64,000 nucleotides of DNA from CAYSSJ01 sp964433675 (GCA_964433675.1 CAYSSJ010000008.1:1-64000); one strand, 5' to 3'. Numbered from the stretch's first letter, positions 16,328 through 25,735 are shown. Made by a program: numbers and translations. Notes: generated by a model from the letters alone, not told the origin.

Positions 16328-16777
16328 TCATTTATCCTTCGTAAAACGCATCTCAGCATATTTGGAAGTGAAACCGACTCGCTCGTATAGGCGTTTGGCA
16401 GGATTTTCATATTCTACGTGAAGTTTCACGTCACCATCGGCTATAGCGAGTGCTTTTTTTACTACTTTGCCTCCGATACCTTTACCACGATGCTCTTTAT
16501 GCGTCGCCACATAAACCAGAATGTTTTCGGGTATATAACCGCTCATACCAGTGAAATTCATCACTAATACACTTACTAACTCACCATCTTCATGGGCTGT
16601 AAGGATAAAACCACCCTTGCCGTGATTTTTGGAAAAAGCATAATCGATCGAAGCATTGATCGCTTCCTTGGAATCTCCAAATTGATCCAAATGCTCAAAT
16701 AAAAAATCTACCAATTCTTCTCGGCTGATCTTTTCTGCTATTTTTTTTTCGTCTCTCCATTGTTCAATAGTAAACAT
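16328..16777 (-). CDS. GNAT-family N-acetyltransferase
   Basis: A 149-residue GNAT protein. The acetyl-CoA binding motif is EHRGKGIGGKVV near residue 100, and NPAKRLYERVGF follows, a typical C-terminal GNAT signature. An AAAGGAG site precedes the ATG at 16777. It is the first gene of a three-gene unit with the racemase-like enzyme and the second GNAT, so its substrate may be an amino acid or diamine. That is inference from context only. Confidence 0.85.
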   Translation of the reverse strand: MFTIEQWRDEKKIAEKISREELVDFLFEHLDQFGDSKEAINASIDYAFSKNHGKGGFILTAHEDGELVSVLVMNFTGMSGYIPENILVYVATHKEHRGKGIGGKVVKKALAIADGDVKLHVEYENPAKRLYERVGFTSKYAEMRFTKDK

Positions 16778-16882
16778 TTTCTCTCCTTTCATCATGTTTA
16801 ATGACCGTATAAATCAATTCTATATACGTACATAATTATTAATATTCTCTTATTTTTCATATTTAAGACAAAAATATAAAGT

Positions 16883-16910
16883 CTTGCTAAATAAGCAAGT
16901 AGTTTTTTTA
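16883..16910 (-). terminator. Weak terminator downstream of ABC permease
   Basis: CTTGCT-AAATA-AGCAAG (16883-16899) forms a short stem. It is flanked by seven T on the plus side and by a TTTATATTTTT stretch on the minus side. It lies between the end of the minus-strand permease gene (16983) and the next minus-strand unit. Nothing else is visible in 16778-16982. Confidence 0.4.
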
Positions 16911-16982
16911 ACCTGAGCAGATTATCTTCCATAAATATATCCATAGCCACAAGATAATTTATCATCTCTATCAGAATTCATT

Positions 16983-17711
16983 TCATTCTTTTTTACTTTC
17001 TACTGATCTGATGAAATGGCGAAGTAAATAATCGAGTGCTACCCCCGTAACTCCCATTATTATAATATACAAAATCATCTCTTGATATCTGAGCAGATAT
17101 CTGAAATCCAACAATCTGAATCCCAACCCCTGTGAGACACCCAACATTTCTACAGCTATAATTGCCGTCCAGCCCAATCCCCACAATATCCTGAGCAGAT
17201 TGATGTGGGCAGCCAAAGTGATAGGAAGCTCTACCAGTTTGAACATCTGCCAGAAATTTGCACCGGAGACCAAAGCTTCATCTCTATATTCATGCTGTAC
17301 ATCCGAAAAAATACCGACCGCGGCAATGATGGCAGGGAAAAATAGGGTGATAAACATAATGACAGCAACAGATAGATCTCCCAAACCGAACAAAATGATG
17401 GCAAAAGGGAACCATGCAAATGGTGATACATGCCGAATAAAGTTTATTGCCGGCATCAAAAGGTCATGTAAACAGCGTAGATGTAATATGAGATATCCGC
17501 AGGGGATACTTATTAGCCAAGCGGCTAAACCTGTTACACTGACTCTGAGAAAAGATACAATAAAATCGTTCAATATAGTGTTAAGAGATATCCGTATCCT
17601 GAACATATTTGCAGCTTCGATCCCCAAAATTCTCAGCAGGATAAAAAATATAAAGAAAACTATAATTAGTCCGAGTCCATTATTGCGTAAGAATCTGATC
17701 ATAGACCTCAT
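16983..17711 (-). CDS. ABC transporter permease (SsuC/ThiX-type)
   Basis: A 242-residue polytopic membrane protein of the BPD_transp_1 family with about six hydrophobic segments. The cytoplasmic coupling loop is visible as EYRDEALVSGANFWQMFKLVELP, the EAA motif that contacts an ATPase. It resembles nitrate/sulfonate/thiamine-precursor permeases. Its start overlaps the binding-protein gene by 32 bases. No ATPase gene is present next to it, which is unusual, so it must share one from elsewhere. Confidence 0.86.
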   Translation of the reverse strand: MRSMIRFLRNNGLGLIIVFFIFFILLRILGIEAANMFRIRISLNTILNDFIVSFLRVSVTGLAAWLISIPCGYLILHLRCLHDLLMPAINFIRHVSPFAWFPFAIILFGLGDLSVAVIMFITLFFPAIIAAVGIFSDVQHEYRDEALVSGANFWQMFKLVELPITLAAHINLLRILWGLGWTAIIAVEMLGVSQGLGFRLLDFRYLLRYQEMILYIIIMGVTGVALDYLLRHFIRSVESKKE

Positions 17712-18585
17712 CTCTATCCACCTTTTTGGAAATGTAATCTTTTTGGTACATGATGCGAATCATCTTTTCTTCAAATTGGATAGAATCTTCATCTAATCCC
17801 ATCACAAACCGGGTGTTCTTCAAAGTCTTCTCCGCTTCTTGTTTTGATAATCCGAAATAAGCAGTGGTAAAGTCCAAAACCTTATCCTGATTATGCTCCA
17901 TCATATCAATAGTAGCCTGTAGCTCCTCCAACAATTTGTAAAGAGCTTCGGACTTGTCTTCTATAGCTGCTGCATTGGCAGCGATATTGCAACAGGGATG
18001 TGCCGGATAAGCGTCACTATACCAATATAGGATATGGAAATGCTCATCGAATTTGAATATTGATGGAACATAGTAAGATAGGGCATCTACATCACCTTTT
18101 GTAAGTGCTGCTGCCATTTCGGACGGCGTGCGCAGATAGACCAACTCAGCAGAGATATCCAAGCGACTGAGCAAATCTTCGGCTAAGATATCCAGCGTAG
18201 AAGAACGGAGTACACCAATCTTTCTGCCATGTAAATCTTTCGGTGATTTTATATCCTTAGAGGCGATAATTCCATCACTCTCACGCTCGAAAAACGAGAT
18301 CGTTTTCACATCATAGCCACTGGAGACATTGAGCCAAACATAGGTAAACGGGAGAATCGCCACATCAATTTTGCCGGCTACAAGCGCTTCATTTACTTCC
18401 CATCCGGAAGTAAAGTGCCTGATTGCTAGTTCAGCTTGCGATATTGTCCCATAATCCATTCCGAAAGTAAGTGGCAAATGGTCAACCGATGGTGAGATAA
18501 TGCCGATTCGCAAGCTTTCGTCTTGCGTAGAACATCCGATCAGAATCAAACTGATCAATATAATACAAATCATAATCTTTTTCAT
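17680..18585 (-). CDS. ABC transporter substrate-binding lipoprotein (NMT1/SsuA-like)
   Basis: A 301-residue lipoprotein with lipobox LIGC, cysteine at residue 18. The mature protein follows the NMT1/SsuA pattern: IDVAILPFTYVWLN, then LHGRKIGVLRSSTLDILAED, then GDVDALSYYVPS. Such proteins bind small molecules such as sulfonates, nitrate or thiamine precursors; the ligand here is unknown. The start at 18585 follows a GGAGGAAAA site. It overlaps the permease gene. Confidence 0.85.
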   Translation of the reverse strand: MKKIMICIILISLILIGCSTQDESLRIGIISPSVDHLPLTFGMDYGTISQAELAIRHFTSGWEVNEALVAGKIDVAILPFTYVWLNVSSGYDVKTISFFERESDGIIASKDIKSPKDLHGRKIGVLRSSTLDILAEDLLSRLDISAELVYLRTPSEMAAALTKGDVDALSYYVPSIFKFDEHFHILYWYSDAYPAHPCCNIAANAAAIEDKSEALYKLLEELQATIDMMEHNQDKVLDFTTAYFGLSKQEAEKTLKNTRFVMGLDEDSIQFEEKMIRIMYQKDYISKKVDRDEVYDQILTQ

Positions 18586-18606
18586 TTTTCCTCCTCTACA
18601 AAGCAA

Positions 18607-18637
18607 AAGCCACCCTGTCCTACAGTCAGGGTGGCTT
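18607..18637 (-). terminator. Hairpin after ornithine aminotransferase gene
   Basis: A perfect 11-bp inverted repeat, AAGCCACCCTG / CAGGGTGGCTT, with a 9-nt loop. On the minus strand TTGCTTTG follows. It lies 40 bases after the aminotransferase stop and 22 bases before the binding-lipoprotein start. It could be a simple terminator or could attenuate the transporter genes. Confidence 0.6.
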
Positions 18638-18677
18638 GATAATTCAAAGCCTAGGGCTTAACTGTTCTCTTAATTAT

Positions 18678-19922
18678 TTACGACAACGCTTCGATCGATT
18701 TTCTAATGATCTCGACTGCTTCATGAAGCTGCTCTTTAGTTATTACCAACGGTGGTGCGAAACGGATAATATGCTGATGTGTCGGTTTTGCCAAAAGTCC
18801 GTTCTCTTTCATTTTCATACATACATCCCAAGCTTGCACACTATCGGTAGGCTTGATATCTATCGCATTTAACAGACCTTTACCGCGTATCTCAGTTATC
18901 AGAGGGGAGTCTATCTTTTTCAGCTCGGCTCGGAAGATCTCTCCCAGTTCGCAAGCTCTTTCGGTAAGCTTCTCTTCTTTGATAACTTCTAATGCTGCTT
19001 TTGCTACTGTACATGCCAGCGGGAAGCCACCGAATGTAGAGCCATGTTCACCCGGGCGGAATAGCATCATGATATCTTTGGAAGAAAGGATTGCGGAAAC
19101 AGGCAGTACTCCACCGGAGAGTGCTTTGCCCAAGATCACTATATCCGGCTTGATACCGGAATATTCCGAACAAAGAAGACGACCGGTTCGTGCTATTCCT
19201 GTCTGAATCTCGTCCGCTACCAGCAAGGCATTATGCTTTTTACAAATATCATAACATTTCTTCAGATAATCCTCATCCGGCACATATACACCGGCTTCAC
19301 CTTGGATCGGTTCTACGAAGAAAGCGGCGATATTCTCACCATGCTCTTGCATCAATTTTTCCAAAGCCTCCGTATCGTTGTATGGTACTCTTTTGATACC
19401 GGGGATGAACGGACCGAAATTCTTTCTGCAGACCGGATCGGTAGAAGCCGATACTATAGCGAGCGTACGTCCATGGAAATTACCTTCTGCGAAAACGACT
19501 ATCGCTTTATCCTCTTCAATACCTTTTACTTCGTAACCCCATTTTCTGGCAAGTTTGAGAGCGGTTTCCACTCCTTCGGCACCCGTATTCATCGGCAATA
19601 CCATATCATAGCCGAAAAATTCGGTGATAAACTTCTCATATTCTCCCAGTTTATTATTGTAAAAAGCTCTGGATGTAAGTGTCAGTGTTTTGGCTTGCTC
19701 TATCAGAGCATCGATGATTTTGGGATGGCAATGACCTTGATTAACAGCCGAATATGCCGAGAGAAAATCAAAGTACTTTTTACCTTCGGGATCCCATACA
19801 TTTACACCATCACCTTTGGCTATCACTACAGGTAGCGGATGATAGTTGTGGGCACCATATTCTCCTTCCAATTTGATCGCTTCTTCACTACTAATGTTTC
19901 CGTAAACGAGTCGCTCAGACAT
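18678..19922 (-). CDS. rocD: Ornithine aminotransferase
   Basis: A 414-residue class III PLP aminotransferase moving the delta-amino group of ornithine to 2-oxoglutarate, giving glutamate semialdehyde. The ornithine-specific N-terminus is present (EYGAHNYHPLPVVIAKGDGV, 21-40). D237 in VADEIQ contacts PLP, and K266 in ILGKALSGG is the Schiff-base lysine. It has a good AGGAG site. It links to the racemase-like gene 2 kb downstream in ornithine metabolism, consistent with an amino-acid-fermenting organism. Confidence 0.92.
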   Translation of the reverse strand: MSERLVYGNISSEEAIKLEGEYGAHNYHPLPVVIAKGDGVNVWDPEGKKYFDFLSAYSAVNQGHCHPKIIDALIEQAKTLTLTSRAFYNNKLGEYEKFITEFFGYDMVLPMNTGAEGVETALKLARKWGYEVKGIEEDKAIVVFAEGNFHGRTLAIVSASTDPVCRKNFGPFIPGIKRVPYNDTEALEKLMQEHGENIAAFFVEPIQGEAGVYVPDEDYLKKCYDICKKHNALLVADEIQTGIARTGRLLCSEYSGIKPDIVILGKALSGGVLPVSAILSSKDIMMLFRPGEHGSTFGGFPLACTVAKAALEVIKEEKLTERACELGEIFRAELKKIDSPLITEIRGKGLLNAIDIKPTDSVQAWDVCMKMKENGLLAKPTHQHIIRFAPPLVITKEQLHEAVEIIRKSIEALS

Positions 19923-20129
19923 TACTCCTCCTATTTTTAACTTTATTTATTTAAAAAAATACCATTTTAAAATTGATTTTAACTGTCAATATATTTATAC
20001 TCCGTAGCTTGTAAAACTTTATTGAACATTGCATTATGTAGGATTGGAGCGCTGTTTAATCTGGTTTGGGATTTTTCAGGGTTCAAGATATATCTTTAGC
20101 AACCCGGATAAAACTCAGCGACTATTTTC

Positions 20130-20160
20130 TTGACAGGGAACTCGTATTTTCAGATTTAAT
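20130..20160 (+). promoter_or_regulatory. Putative promoter for GT2-surE unit
   Basis: A consensus TTGACA at 20130-20135 is followed by TTTAAT at 20155-20160 (19-base spacing), 20 bases before the first start codon. The region 19923-20180 between the divergent genes holds nothing else recognisable. Confidence 0.4.
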
Positions 20161-20180
20161 TTTATAAAAATAATGTAAAG

Positions 20181-20888
20181 ATGGTAATGATGAGAGCTGA
20201 TTTTGAAAATACAGCCGTTGTAGTACCGGCATATAATGCTGCCAAATATTTGGAGGAACTGATCCGGCGGATAGCACGGTTTTTTCCCAAACAGCAAATA
20301 ATAATTATTGATGACAGTTCAGATGACGATAGTTTTGCTATTTGCAAGCAGAATGGTGTGATTGTTCATCGGTTTACTACTAACAAAGGCAAAGGAGCGG
20401 CTTTGCAGCAAGGTTTCAATATGGCGATAGAAAACGGTTATCAATATGCTTTCACGATAGATAGCGATTTACAACATCAACCGGAGGATTTTCCGATTTT
20501 TATCGAGCGGCAAAATGTCACCGCTGCCGAGATGGTTATCGGTCGCAGAGCATTAAAGTTGCCCAAAATGCCGTTCTTGCGCGTATGTAGCAACCGTCTT
20601 ACCAGCTCGATAGTCTCACTGGTAGTCGGTAGTAGGATTTATGACTCCCAATCAGGATTTAGATTATACAAGCTCGAACCTCTTAAAAATTTGAGATTTC
20701 GTTCTCAGCGATATCAATTTGAAACAGAAGTAATCATCAAAATTGCCAAGCAAAACGGCATTATCGATTTTGTACCTATAGAAGTTATCTATGACGGGCA
20801 AAGTAGTCATATCTCACATATGAGAGATATCGCTAATTTTGTACGTGTCATATTATCCGAAATTACAAATAAAATGGAGAAAGCATGA
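20181..20888 (+). CDS. Family 2 glycosyltransferase (DPM1-like)
   Basis: A 235-residue GT-A enzyme: AVVVPAYNAAKYLEELI at the start, IIIDDSSDDDS, and a DxD-like SDLQHQPEDF. The conserved SQSGFRLY and FETEVIIK stretches follow the polyprenyl-phosphate glycosyltransferase pattern. No membrane segments are visible, so it is cytoplasmic. The start is ambiguous between 20181 and the ATG pair at 20187-20192; no strong ribosome site helps. Its stop overlaps surE (ATGA). Confidence 0.85.
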   Translation: MVMMRADFENTAVVVPAYNAAKYLEELIRRIARFFPKQQIIIIDDSSDDDSFAICKQNGVIVHRFTTNKGKGAALQQGFNMAIENGYQYAFTIDSDLQHQPEDFPIFIERQNVTAAEMVIGRRALKLPKMPFLRVCSNRLTSSIVSLVVGSRIYDSQSGFRLYKLEPLKNLRFRSQRYQFETEVIIKIAKQNGIIDFVPIEVIYDGQSSHISHMRDIANFVRVILSEITNKMEKA

Positions 20889-21637
20889 GAATACTATTGA
20901 CAAACGACGATGGAATAGATGCGCCCGGTATCAATGCCCTGGCAGATGAGCTCAAAGATAATGGACATCAGATCATTATAGTAGCGCCGGATAAAGAACA
21001 GAGCGCTGCATCACATTCCATCACTCTGCATCAACCTTTGCGGATAATCGAAAGAGGCAATCATCGTTTCGCTATCACCGGCTCACCGGCAGATTGTGTT
21101 ATCCTAGCTGCCAAAGTGATCGTCAAAACACCACTAGATCTGGTCATATCAGGTATAAACGGCGGACAGAACATGGGTGAAGATGTGCTCTATTCGGGAA
21201 CAGTCGCGGCAGCGCTCGAGGCAATGTTTATGGGATTCAAAGCTATAGCGGTCTCGCTGGCTTCCTATAAAGAACAAAAATTCCAGACAGCCGCATTTTA
21301 TATCCATAAACTATTGAAAGCCGGTATACACGACCTGATCGACAAAGACGAGATCTTGAATATTAATGTGCCGAATGTAGAAAAAGGTGAGATAGAGGGA
21401 GTTCGGATAACTCATACCGGACATAGACGCTACAAAGATTTCGTGGCAGAACAGCACGATCCGCGTGGTAGAAAGATATATTGGATCGGAGGCGACAATG
21501 CGCTCTGGGAAAACGATGATGGTTCCGATTCGATCGCTGTCTTGAACAACTACGTCTCCATCACACCTCTTTCTCCCAAATTTACCAAATACGACTCTTT
21601 TGCTAAACTAAAAAACTGGCAGAATAAACAAGGATGA
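20885..21637 (+). CDS. surE: 5'/3'-nucleotidase SurE
   Basis: A 250-residue metal-dependent phosphatase. The metal site DD is at residues 8-9 in LLTNDDGIDAPG, with GSPADCV and SGINGGQNMGEDVLYSGTVAAA following. It acts on nucleoside monophosphates and polyphosphate in stress survival. As in many bacteria it is directly followed by pcm (four bases apart). Confidence 0.95.
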   Translation: MRILLTNDDGIDAPGINALADELKDNGHQIIIVAPDKEQSAASHSITLHQPLRIIERGNHRFAITGSPADCVILAAKVIVKTPLDLVISGINGGQNMGEDVLYSGTVAAALEAMFMGFKAIAVSLASYKEQKFQTAAFYIHKLLKAGIHDLIDKDEILNINVPNVEKGEIEGVRITHTGHRRYKDFVAEQHDPRGRKIYWIGGDNALWENDDGSDSIAVLNNYVSITPLSPKFTKYDSFAKLKNWQNKQG

Positions 21638-21641
21638 TAAG

Positions 21642-22292
21642 ATGAAACTCGATTCCTATAGAGAAATGATGGTAGAACGCCAGCTAAAAGCCCGCGGTGT
21701 AGGTGACGAACGTCTTCTAAACGCATTTCGCAAAGTGCCTCGCCACCGATTTGTCCCCGCTGAAATTCAACACCTTGCCTATCAGGATTCTCCTTTGAGT
21801 ATTGGTGAAGGACAGACCATATCCCAACCATATATGGTAGCTTTGATGCTGGAAACACTGCAATTGCAAGAAACCGATACGGTGCTGGAGATCGGAACAG
21901 GCTCCGGCTATCAGACCGCGCTTCTGGCTGAATTAGTCGCAGAAGTCTATACCGTAGAGAGGATAAGTTCACTGCTAGAAAAGGCAAGAGCTATCCTATC
22001 CGAGCTTGGTTATGAGAATGTATATTACAAAACAGGCGATGGCAGCAAAGGATGGGAGGGTGGAGAACCACCTTGTGATAGTTTCGACAAAATTGTCGTA
22101 TCCGCTGCAGCACCGAAGATACCGAATTCGTTGATGAATCAACTGAAGCTGGGGGGGATTTTATCTATCCCGCTTGGTAGCAGATATATGCAAGATCTGG
22201 TTGTAATAACAAAAGATGAAGACGGCATTACTCATACCAGCCGAGGGGGATGTGCTTTTGTACCACTAATCGGTGATGAGGGCTGGAAATGA
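21642..22292 (+). CDS. pcm: Protein-L-isoaspartate O-methyltransferase
   Basis: A 216-residue SAM-dependent enzyme repairing isoaspartyl residues in damaged proteins. It shows the substrate motif AYQDSPLSIGEGQTISQPY and the SAM loop VLEIGTGSGYQTA. Pairing with surE is the classical arrangement. It overlaps the downstream membrane protein gene by four bases (ATGA). Confidence 0.94.
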   Translation: MKLDSYREMMVERQLKARGVGDERLLNAFRKVPRHRFVPAEIQHLAYQDSPLSIGEGQTISQPYMVALMLETLQLQETDTVLEIGTGSGYQTALLAELVAEVYTVERISSLLEKARAILSELGYENVYYKTGDGSKGWEGGEPPCDSFDKIVVSAAAPKIPNSLMNQLKLGGILSIPLGSRYMQDLVVITKDEDGITHTSRGGCAFVPLIGDEGWK

Positions 22293-22975
22293 AAATTGTT
22301 CTCATTCTGATTTCGGTTATCTTTTTTTTTGGCTTTTTAGAAGCGCTAACGCCGGAAGAACCGATTGATCCAAACATAGTATTAGAAGATGAGGGGTTGA
22401 GAGCGCAAGTTGTGAATTATATCGAATCTTTTCGAGTACCCGATGAGCTGAAAGTTCTCCTCATCGCAATGTTACCGATTTTTGAACTGCGGGGCTCCAT
22501 CCCCATGGGTATCCATTACTTTGATTTGCCTTGGATACCTGTGGTTATCATCTCTATAATCGGTAATATGATCCCGATCTTCTTTATCTTACTTTTCTTC
22601 GATATCGTTACCAGACTTTTTTTCAAAATCCCGATCTTAAAAAGATTGCTGGTTTGGCTTTTTGCCCGCACACGCAAGAAAGGTAATCTGGTCAGGAAAT
22701 ATGAAGAGATGGGATTGATCTTCTTCGTTGCCATACCACTTCCAATTACCGGCGCATGGACTGGTTCGCTGGCTGCTTATCTTTTCGGTCTTCGTTTTTG
22801 GAAATCGGTGTTCTTTATCTTTGTCGGCGTACTTTGTGCTGCAGTAGTAGTCAGCACTTTAACCTATCTTGGCTGGCTCGGAGCAATTTTGGCATTGACA
22901 GCTCTTTTGGCAATTCTTAGTTTCGATATTATAAAAAGAAGAAAGAAAGTATTGGAAAATAGGAGGATGAAATGA
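22289..22975 (+). CDS. COG2426-family membrane protein (putative small multidrug export)
   Basis: A 228-residue inner-membrane protein with a hydrophobic N-terminus and about four further membrane segments. The family core is clear in MLPIFELRGSIPMGI and VAIPLPITGAWTGSLAAYLFGL. The family is annotated as putative small multidrug export protein, but function is not well established. It is translationally coupled to pcm and to the surface beta-helix gene (ATGA overlaps on both sides). Confidence 0.82.
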   Translation: MKIVLILISVIFFFGFLEALTPEEPIDPNIVLEDEGLRAQVVNYIESFRVPDELKVLLIAMLPIFELRGSIPMGIHYFDLPWIPVVIISIIGNMIPIFFILLFFDIVTRLFFKIPILKRLLVWLFARTRKKGNLVRKYEEMGLIFFVAIPLPITGAWTGSLAAYLFGLRFWKSVFFIFVGVLCAAVVVSTLTYLGWLGAILALTALLAILSFDIIKRRKKVLENRRMK

Positions 22976-25200
22976 AATTTGTAACAATCGTATGCATGAT
23001 GATAATAAGTTTGAATGTTTTCAGTTTGGATGTTTCTGGAAATCAGACAGGGACATGGACACCGGACAACAATCCACACATAATGGTCGGTGATGTAACC
23101 GTTCCGGCGGGAGATTCATTGTTAGTGGAGCCGGGAGTGGTTCTGACGGCTCAATCGGGCACCAGGCTGAACGTATATGGAAAGTTGATCGCCGTGGGCA
23201 CTGAAACCGATAGCATCAGATTTACAGGCATTGATGGAGGTTTATGGGAAGGTATTAGATTGGATACTCCCGATCAGAGCCAGTTCAAATATTGTCGCAT
23301 TTCAGATACCGACGGACTCAATGATTATGGTATCAATGCAGTACAAAGTCCGGTGCTGATCGAGAATTCACTTTTGGATAATCACCGCAAAGCGGTTAAC
23401 TTCAGTGCAGTGGGAACCACCGAAGAACCCGAGATGATTATCCGTCATTCCAAAGTTATGAATTGTACCCAACACGGTATTTTAGTTACAGATAATTCAA
23501 ATGTCCTGATAGAATCATGCGAAGTTACTCAATGCGGATTAGGTCCCCAATATCGTGGCGCAATTCAGCTTTCTTTGCAAAGCAGTAGTTCAAATTGTAG
23601 TCCTACCATCATAGATAATTGGATCCATAACAACGGTAAACAGGGCATTACCATGGCGAATCTATTTAATTATGAAGAGATGGCTCCTCATGTGGAGAAT
23701 AATTTGGTGGAATATAATCTCACCGGAATCTATCTCTTCAATGCCAAAGGATATTACAGAAACAATGTTATCAGGCATAACTTCATCGAAAACGATCCCG
23801 ATTCGGGTGCAGGCGTGATGCTCTATGGCAGCGGGGCAAACGGAACTTTCTATCAAAACGAGATCTACGGAAACTTCACCGCATTTTATCTTGCTAATGA
23901 TGCTACTGCCAATCTGGGTAATTTGGATAATCCTCATCCCGATGGTTGTGGAATTAATCATATGCACGATAATGTCTCCTGGGATGGTGCTTTGAACAGT
24001 GTGGTCAACCATAGCGCTATGGATGTGATGGCACAAAACAATATCTGGGATAGTGAAGATTACGACGAAATCGCAGCAACCATCACCGACGGTAATGACA
24101 ATCCCGCCTATGGTTTCGTAATATTCGATCCTATCTATTCGGAAACTGATGGGGTTTTGGAAGGAGTGGTAGAACTGCAAGGAGAGATCGGTACAGTAAC
24201 CGAAGTTACCATTGCCGCCGGGGACAGCATCACCTATCCTGATGAAACCGGTCATTATAGTCTGACTTTACCTGAGGGAAATTGGGATGTGTCCGCTTCG
24301 CATCCTTGGTATGAAGAATATTTAGCACCAGACATAGAAATAATCTCAGGCGAGACTACCATTTTGGATATTGAACTTCTTCCAACGCATGGCATATTGG
24401 AAGGTGAAGTGATACTCACCGGCGGAGATGGTAATATCACTGAGACTTTTATTGAGATAGGAGCGGAATCAATTAACCCGGATGAAGACGGTTTTTTCGA
24501 AATTGTCCTCCCTGCCGATATTTATGAATTGACAGCCAGCTTGAGTTTGTATCAAACTTTTGTTATCGAAGAGCTCGAAATTTTAGCCGGCGAAATAGCT
24601 TTCGTAGAGATCGAACTTGAACCGATAATACTACCGACACCGGAGAATCTGAACGTGGAATGTACTGAGGATGAAGCCCATTTTAGCTGGGATGAACCGG
24701 CGAATATCCCTGATGAAATAGAACTTTTGCATTATGCTGTCTTTTTGGACAATCTAAATGAACCGATCGATACTACAGAGGATACTTCATATATTTTTAC
24801 AGATCTAATCTCCGGAGAGGTCTATGTGGCTGGTCTGGCTGCCGTATATGATGTGGGAGATTCCGAGATTGAAACTGTCGAATTTGAGTTTACCGGCACA
24901 GACGCTGATGATCCTTTGATCTCTTCTACTAAACTGATCGGTAACTATCCCAATCCATTCAATCCGGAAACTATGATTAGTTACAGCCTCAGCAGCGAGG
25001 AATATGTGATGATAGAGATCTATAATACCCGTGGTCAACTTGTGAATACTTTAGTAGATCAGTTTCAGGAACCCGGATATCATACCGTTATCTGGGATGG
25101 TAATAACAATAGAAATCATCCGGTCACCAGCGGTATCTACTTAGCCAGATTGAGAGCCGGTAAATACTCAAGCACCCAAAAAATGATTCTGCTGAAATGA
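22972..25200 (+). CDS. Secreted right-handed beta-helix protein with PNPFNP sorting tail
   Basis: A 742-residue surface or secreted protein with a signal peptide (MKFVTIVCMMIISLNVFS). Residues 30-400 form parallel beta-helix repeats. Two carboxypeptidase-regulatory-like beta sandwiches follow (LEGVVELQGEIGTVTEVTIAAG, LEGEVILTGGDGNITETFI), then a fibronectin-III-like module. It ends in a sorting domain with NYPNPFNPETMISYSL and SGIYLARLRAGKYSSTQKMI. The tail indicates type IX-like export; machinery genes are outside this window. It overlaps the upstream membrane-protein gene by four bases. Confidence 0.85.
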   Translation: MKFVTIVCMMIISLNVFSLDVSGNQTGTWTPDNNPHIMVGDVTVPAGDSLLVEPGVVLTAQSGTRLNVYGKLIAVGTETDSIRFTGIDGGLWEGIRLDTPDQSQFKYCRISDTDGLNDYGINAVQSPVLIENSLLDNHRKAVNFSAVGTTEEPEMIIRHSKVMNCTQHGILVTDNSNVLIESCEVTQCGLGPQYRGAIQLSLQSSSSNCSPTIIDNWIHNNGKQGITMANLFNYEEMAPHVENNLVEYNLTGIYLFNAKGYYRNNVIRHNFIENDPDSGAGVMLYGSGANGTFYQNEIYGNFTAFYLANDATANLGNLDNPHPDGCGINHMHDNVSWDGALNSVVNHSAMDVMAQNNIWDSEDYDEIAATITDGNDNPAYGFVIFDPIYSETDGVLEGVVELQGEIGTVTEVTIAAGDSITYPDETGHYSLTLPEGNWDVSASHPWYEEYLAPDIEIISGETTILDIELLPTHGILEGEVILTGGDGNITETFIEIGAESINPDEDGFFEIVLPADIYELTASLSLYQTFVIEELEILAGEIAFVEIELEPIILPTPENLNVECTEDEAHFSWDEPANIPDEIELLHYAVFLDNLNEPIDTTEDTSYIFTDLISGEVYVAGLAAVYDVGDSEIETVEFEFTGTDADDPLISSTKLIGNYPNPFNPETMISYSLSSEEYVMIEIYNTRGQLVNTLVDQFQEPGYHTVIWDGNNNRNHPVTSGIYLARLRAGKYSSTQKMILLK

Positions 25201-25735
25201 GATGGTAGATGGTGGAGGATGGAGGGTGGAAGAAAAAGCAGGGAGAATTTTTGGTGAAAAGTGAGAGGGTGATCCCCCTTCGCCTCCCTTCGCAAATGCT
25301 TCGAGAGGCTACGAAGGACAAGGATGAAGTTTAGAGTTTAGAGGTTTAGAGGTCAGAAGATGGAAGACGGAATACAGAAAACAGTAGGCAGTAGGCCGTA
25401 AGCAGAATGTAGAAGATGAGAAGGTGAGAGAATGAGCAAAGAATATTTGCTGAATAGCAAGAGCAACCGATCGTTTCGGTCATTGGAGAATTGCCTGCCC
25501 TATACCGCATAGAGCTTATATTAATAAGGGTGGATACTTTTAGTGTTTGCTTTCCAAACACAACTATAAAAAATCCTTGACGAAAATTTTCATAAAATAT
25601 TATTTTGCTAATGCACTATATGAAAAATATTGGTTACCTTAAAAGGTGCTGATTGAGATAAATGGAGAGAGTGAAATCCATGTACGGCAGAAAAAGCAGA
25701 CAGCTAGTTATGTTAATACAAATGAAGGAGGGAAA
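25201..25735. repeat. Intergenic repeats after beta-helix gene
   Basis: Purine-rich low-complexity sequence begins at the stop codon (GATGGTAGATGGTGGAGGAT). It is followed by GGTGAAAAGTGAGAGGG, then a segment with CTACGAAGGACAAGGATG, then GTTTAGAGTTTAGAGG, and ends near 25440. These segments recur in the same orientation relative to transcription after other genes. From 25440 to 25735 I see unique sequence with a possible promoter (TTGACG 25579-25584, TATTAT 25600-25605) for the next gene. A longer ORF reading from 25646 adds an implausible N-terminus and was not used. Confidence 0.65.

Noticed and set aside
25646..25735. Extended N-terminus for GLUG protein 1
   Set aside because: The added 30 residues precede a good ribosome-binding site and a normal signal peptide at 25736, so the shorter start is far more likely.
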